Shown piece by piece: positions 60,672 through 64,000 of a DNA stretch of 64,000 nt. The stretch is from Spongilla lacustris (Eukaryota; Porifera; Demospongiae; Spongillida; Spongillidae), in NCBI GenBank assembly GCA_949361645.1, contig OX442419.1, forward strand, positions 3,011,459 through 3,075,458. The letters run 5' to 3'. Below the pieces are notes generated by a model. The model did not search any database, was not told the DNA's origin, and saw only the letters and a list, made by a program, of their open reading frames with translations. Position 1 is the first letter of the stretch; every line of letters starts with the position of its first letter. The position numbers and the translations under genes are program-made.

Positions 60672-62400
60672 GCAGGTCTTGCAATTTTGCATGTACAAAA
60701 TTTGCGACATTTCAATCCTAAAGCACTGATTGGCCAGTTTTACAACCAGAGAATGAAAATGTGGTACCAGCCTTCCTTCCTTTGTAGTAGTAAATAGGAC
60801 TATGTAGAAGAGGAAGACTATCTGTTTACAACTGTAATGTGAGTTGCCATGTATGCTACGCATGCGAGCATACAGTTATTGCATTGTACATTGCCCCAAC
60901 AGCTTTGCATGCAGCTTTTTCAGTTTTGCGACACTTCAAGGGGTATTGGCCACTAAGATGATCCAGATTTCAGTACTACTTTGTATGAAACATGTAATGA
61001 GAATGTGGTATCGTGCAGCCTTCTGACTATGTACATGTATAACTGCATTTGCTTTCATGCATCTGTGTTGTGAGCTGCCTTGAATTGTACATCACCCCAA
61101 CCGATTTGGAACTTTTTGAAAATTTATAAATTCTTGACTCAATTACAAAAAACTTGCAACACTTCAATCCTAGAGCATTGGCTAGACTTACAGCTTTGTA
61201 TGAACCAAATACATGTAATGACAATGTGGTTTACCATGCAAGTACATTGTATGAATCAAACTGATAATGAAAATGTGGTACCAGCCTTCTTTTGTAGTAG
61301 TAAATAGGACTACATAGAACTATGACCACATCTGCTTACACAACGTATACACACTCCCCTCTACACAATGTACACACTCCCATCTACAAAACATATACAC
61401 TCCCCTCTACTGTACAACATACACCCTTCACCTGTACACTTCCCTCTTGTGCATGTAGAATCTTTGCACTCTTCTCTACACCCCTCTACACAACCCCTCT
61501 ACACAACATACACACTCCCCTCTACTCCCCTCTACACTCTCCCCAAGACACATCCCCTGCACACTCCCCTCTCCTACTCCCCACTAGTACATGTACAATT
61601 TAACCCTCTATACACATTCACTTCTACAACTCCTCTACACATCCCCCTGTCTATATATACTCCCTTCTGCACAACTTCTATATACATTCCCCTGTACACA
61701 CATATGCAATCTATTCACTTCTCTACATACAACCTGATCCACCTGTACACTCTTTACACTCCCCTTTATACACTGCAAGTGGAGTTGGTAGCCTGGCCAA
61801 CTCTTTCAGAGGAGCCATGAACTAAGAGCACCACACACACCTCCAAACACTACCTATGGAACTTTGCCCACAGATGGAGTTATCAGACTCGCACACTGCC
61901 AGCAGGCCAGGGGTCTGATAACTGTGGAGATTCCAGCTCTCTCACTGCAAGTTGAGCCAGCAGCCAGCCTCCACAAAAATAGCCTAGGGGTCAATGGTCC
62001 CAGCCCCACACTTGGAGCCACCTGACTGACTAACTGCATGGAACCGTTTTAAACCCCAGTACACGACCAATGGAGGTGTCAATAGGACCCCATGCAGTAC
62101 ATGTATATAATGACAGTGGAGATGCCAGCCCTCACACACACTGAAAGTCCAGTCAGCAGCCTTGCACAACCAGTGGAGCCTCCAGCTTTCCAGATGGAGT
62201 TATCCATGCAGACCCCTCACTGCCAGCAGGAGAGCTACCAGCTGCCAGGGTCAATGTGCCCCCTATAATAATGCCATGCTAGCCAACCCTCACACTTCAA
62301 ATGGAGTCTTCAAATATTACACAGACGAATCAGACACACAGACGAATCACACACACACACACACACACATACACACACACATACACACACACACACACAC

Positions 62401-62437
<37 letters not shown>

Positions 62438-63680
62438 CCGCAAACTTTATAGACACGTACATGCATACCTCTTCGTTCAAATACTGTGGTAGTAGTATGT
62501 TGGCAGCCACCATAGCAATTGATTTAAATCTACGTGAGCGTAGGCCTAGTACTAGTGGAATATAAACGCTAGCTCTTAAAGTGTTTAGAACTCACTCATT
62601 CACTCACTTATCGAGTCACACTCGCACTTCACACATATATATAATTTATTTGTAGGATATCCAACCTTACTGTGAAATAGACCAAACAGATCTAGACTAA
62701 CTATATAATTTCAAAATTGATGGCCTACGAAGTAAATGCTCACTTATACCGTGCGCACATTCCTGTCTAGACGCCATTTTCATCCCGCAGCGCTTTAATT
62801 ATAGTCGTTTGTTCATTACTAACGTAATACACTGAGTATGTATAATAATAATATAAAGGAAAACGACAGCATTTTTGTCTTTAATCTTAGTAGAAGCTGT
62901 GGCTTTAGTGATATTACGCGCGGAAGATATGTGTTCGAAATTTATCATGTTGATCGCTACGTTACTGGTATGCAGCCGGGGTGAGGTGTTCACCGCTTTG
63001 ATTCACATGGAGGGTCTTATTAGCGCGGAGGAGCAGCTATTAGGTGCTCTGAATGCTTACATCTCTAAGGAAAAGGAAAGGTGAGTGAAAAACGGCACAA
63101 TGCCGGCTTTGTCGAACAAATTGTTCTTAATTTCATTAGACTTGAAGAATTAGAAAGATTCGCAGAACGAGTTAATAGCTCATTGGGCAAATCAAGGGAA
63201 GAACCATCTCAATATTTGCATCATCCTGTAAACATATTCCAACTACTCAATCGCTATTACAATGGATGGCTGAAACTCCGCGATAGCAATACATCTTCTC
63301 AATTTTCAGACCTAATAGCTAACCTATCCGTTCACCGGGATCAGTTCCCATCGTCCGAAGACTTCAGAGGAGCAGCTATTGCTTTGGGACGTCTCCAAGA
63401 CACCTATAACCTCACTACAGCAGCCATAGCTAGAGGACAAGTTGGCAACGGTAGTCTGCTCCTGACCAGTAAGTCACATTTGCGATAGCGATCGCACACA
63501 AATAATACTGTATCCTTTGATGTTATGAGAGCATTTTAGTATTAATGAGATGAACTTTGATTGTTTGTGCATGCTGCGCAGAGCTAGCCTCGCAAGCCAG
63601 ACATACTTAGTCGTCGTACGACGCGAGTGGATTGGGGACGAGTGATTTCCTCGTCCTCAGTCCTATATTTCGTACGACGT
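60672..63680 (+). repeat. Duplicated block, copy B (partner 41003-44131)
   Basis: It matches copy A throughout, including TCTACAC-type repeats, a (CA)n tract (62346-62434) and hydroxylase exons 1-2. Differences include many SNPs, a 9-bp coding deletion in the signal peptide and an extra 28 bp or so near 63563. Confidence 0.9.
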
Positions 63681-63964
63681 CTACATGTAGCTTGCGAAAC
63701 TATCGCAGAGCATGGTATATCTTTGTAGACAATTAACTATATTCCAAATGTAAGTCATTGCGGAGGTGTACTGGAGGCCAATAGTTAACGATCTTTAAAG
63801 GCCAGGACTGTTATTTGATTGGACGAGAGATGTATTTGGAGAATAACTGGGCGCATACCAAGAACTGGATGTTGGAGGCACTTAACCTGTTTGACAAGGA
63901 GAAGGATCAGGGTCAACTTGACGTAAACCTGGTCTATGAACACCTACGGTTTGCAGAGTTCAAG
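62929..63964 (+). CDS. P4HA: Prolyl 4-hydroxylase alpha subunit, exons 1-3 (copy B, continues past window)
   Basis: Exons 62929-63080, 63140-63468 and 63801-63964. Intron 1 is again 59 bp and intron 2 is 332 bp. Exon 3 gives SQDCYLIGREMYLENNWAHT and on to LRFAEFK, the start of the TPR peptide-substrate-binding domain, and ends in phase 0 at GTACAC. Compared with copy A the signal peptide is three residues shorter and a handful of residues differ in exon 2 (for example VNIF for VSIF, KLRDS for KLLDS, SEDF for SVDF). No stop or frameshift is seen, so it appears functional as far as visible. Confidence 0.92.
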
Positions 63965-64000
63965 GTACACATTTAATTGATATGTATATAAAATGGCCCA

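Overview
The window is eukaryotic nuclear DNA from an animal. Genes are split by GT-AG introns, some very short (59 and 78 bp), and the recognisable genes are metazoan: a receptor tyrosine kinase (RTK), a collagen prolyl 4-hydroxylase alpha subunit (twice) and a fibronectin type III (FN3) receptor fragment. An RTK with an unfamiliar ectodomain, short introns and very dense small DNA transposons suggest a sponge or another non-bilaterian marine invertebrate. That placement is inference; no rRNA or mitochondrial sequence is present to fix it. A 200-N run at 44132-44331 marks a scaffold join.

Layout. 0-6 kb is transposon-derived: a hAT-like element (about 758-1799) and a repeat called R here (about 3060-5715), broken by a TTAA-flanked piggyBac-type element (3215-4631) and a long hairpin element (4854-5542). 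6.17-6.95 kb (minus) holds FN3 exons of a receptor, including two tiny in-phase exons. 7.9-18.8 kb is a transposon graveyard: a gypsy integrase tail, two members of a Mutator-like family with 9-bp target duplications, a TIR element with a 7-bp duplication carrying a small two-exon ORF, a giant palindrome nested in another element, and a tyrosine-recombinase fragment.

19.6-31.0 kb (minus) is a complete 12-exon RTK. All exon phases join and the total is 2286 bp (761 codons plus stop). Its introns carry several minisatellites and many copies of a GTACATGTAC-type palindrome. A possible divergent first exon lies at 31233-31342 (plus). 31.6-40.8 kb is again transposons, hairpins and simple repeats, including a hAT-like element with a perfect 8-bp duplication (37546-38534) and a 360-bp TCCC tract.

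41.0-56.9 kb (plus) is a prolyl 4-hydroxylase alpha gene: signal peptide and N-terminal exons left of the gap, all catalytic exons right of it, and at least one middle exon missing at the gap. Its largest intron holds reverse-transcriptase fragments, a hairpin MITE and a 2.25-kb TTAA element. About 3 kb covering the promoter side and exons 1-2 recurs at 60.67-63.68 kb, where a second copy continues through exon 3 and leaves the window. This is either a tandem gene duplication or an unpurged haplotype at the scaffold join.

The genes are unrelated in pathway beyond the cell surface and matrix: the RTK and FN3 protein would sit in the plasma membrane, and the hydroxylase modifies procollagen in the endoplasmic reticulum. 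The most distinctive property of the window is its many long inverted repeats (arms of 80 to 400 bp), several with clear target-site duplications, so the nesting order can be read directly.
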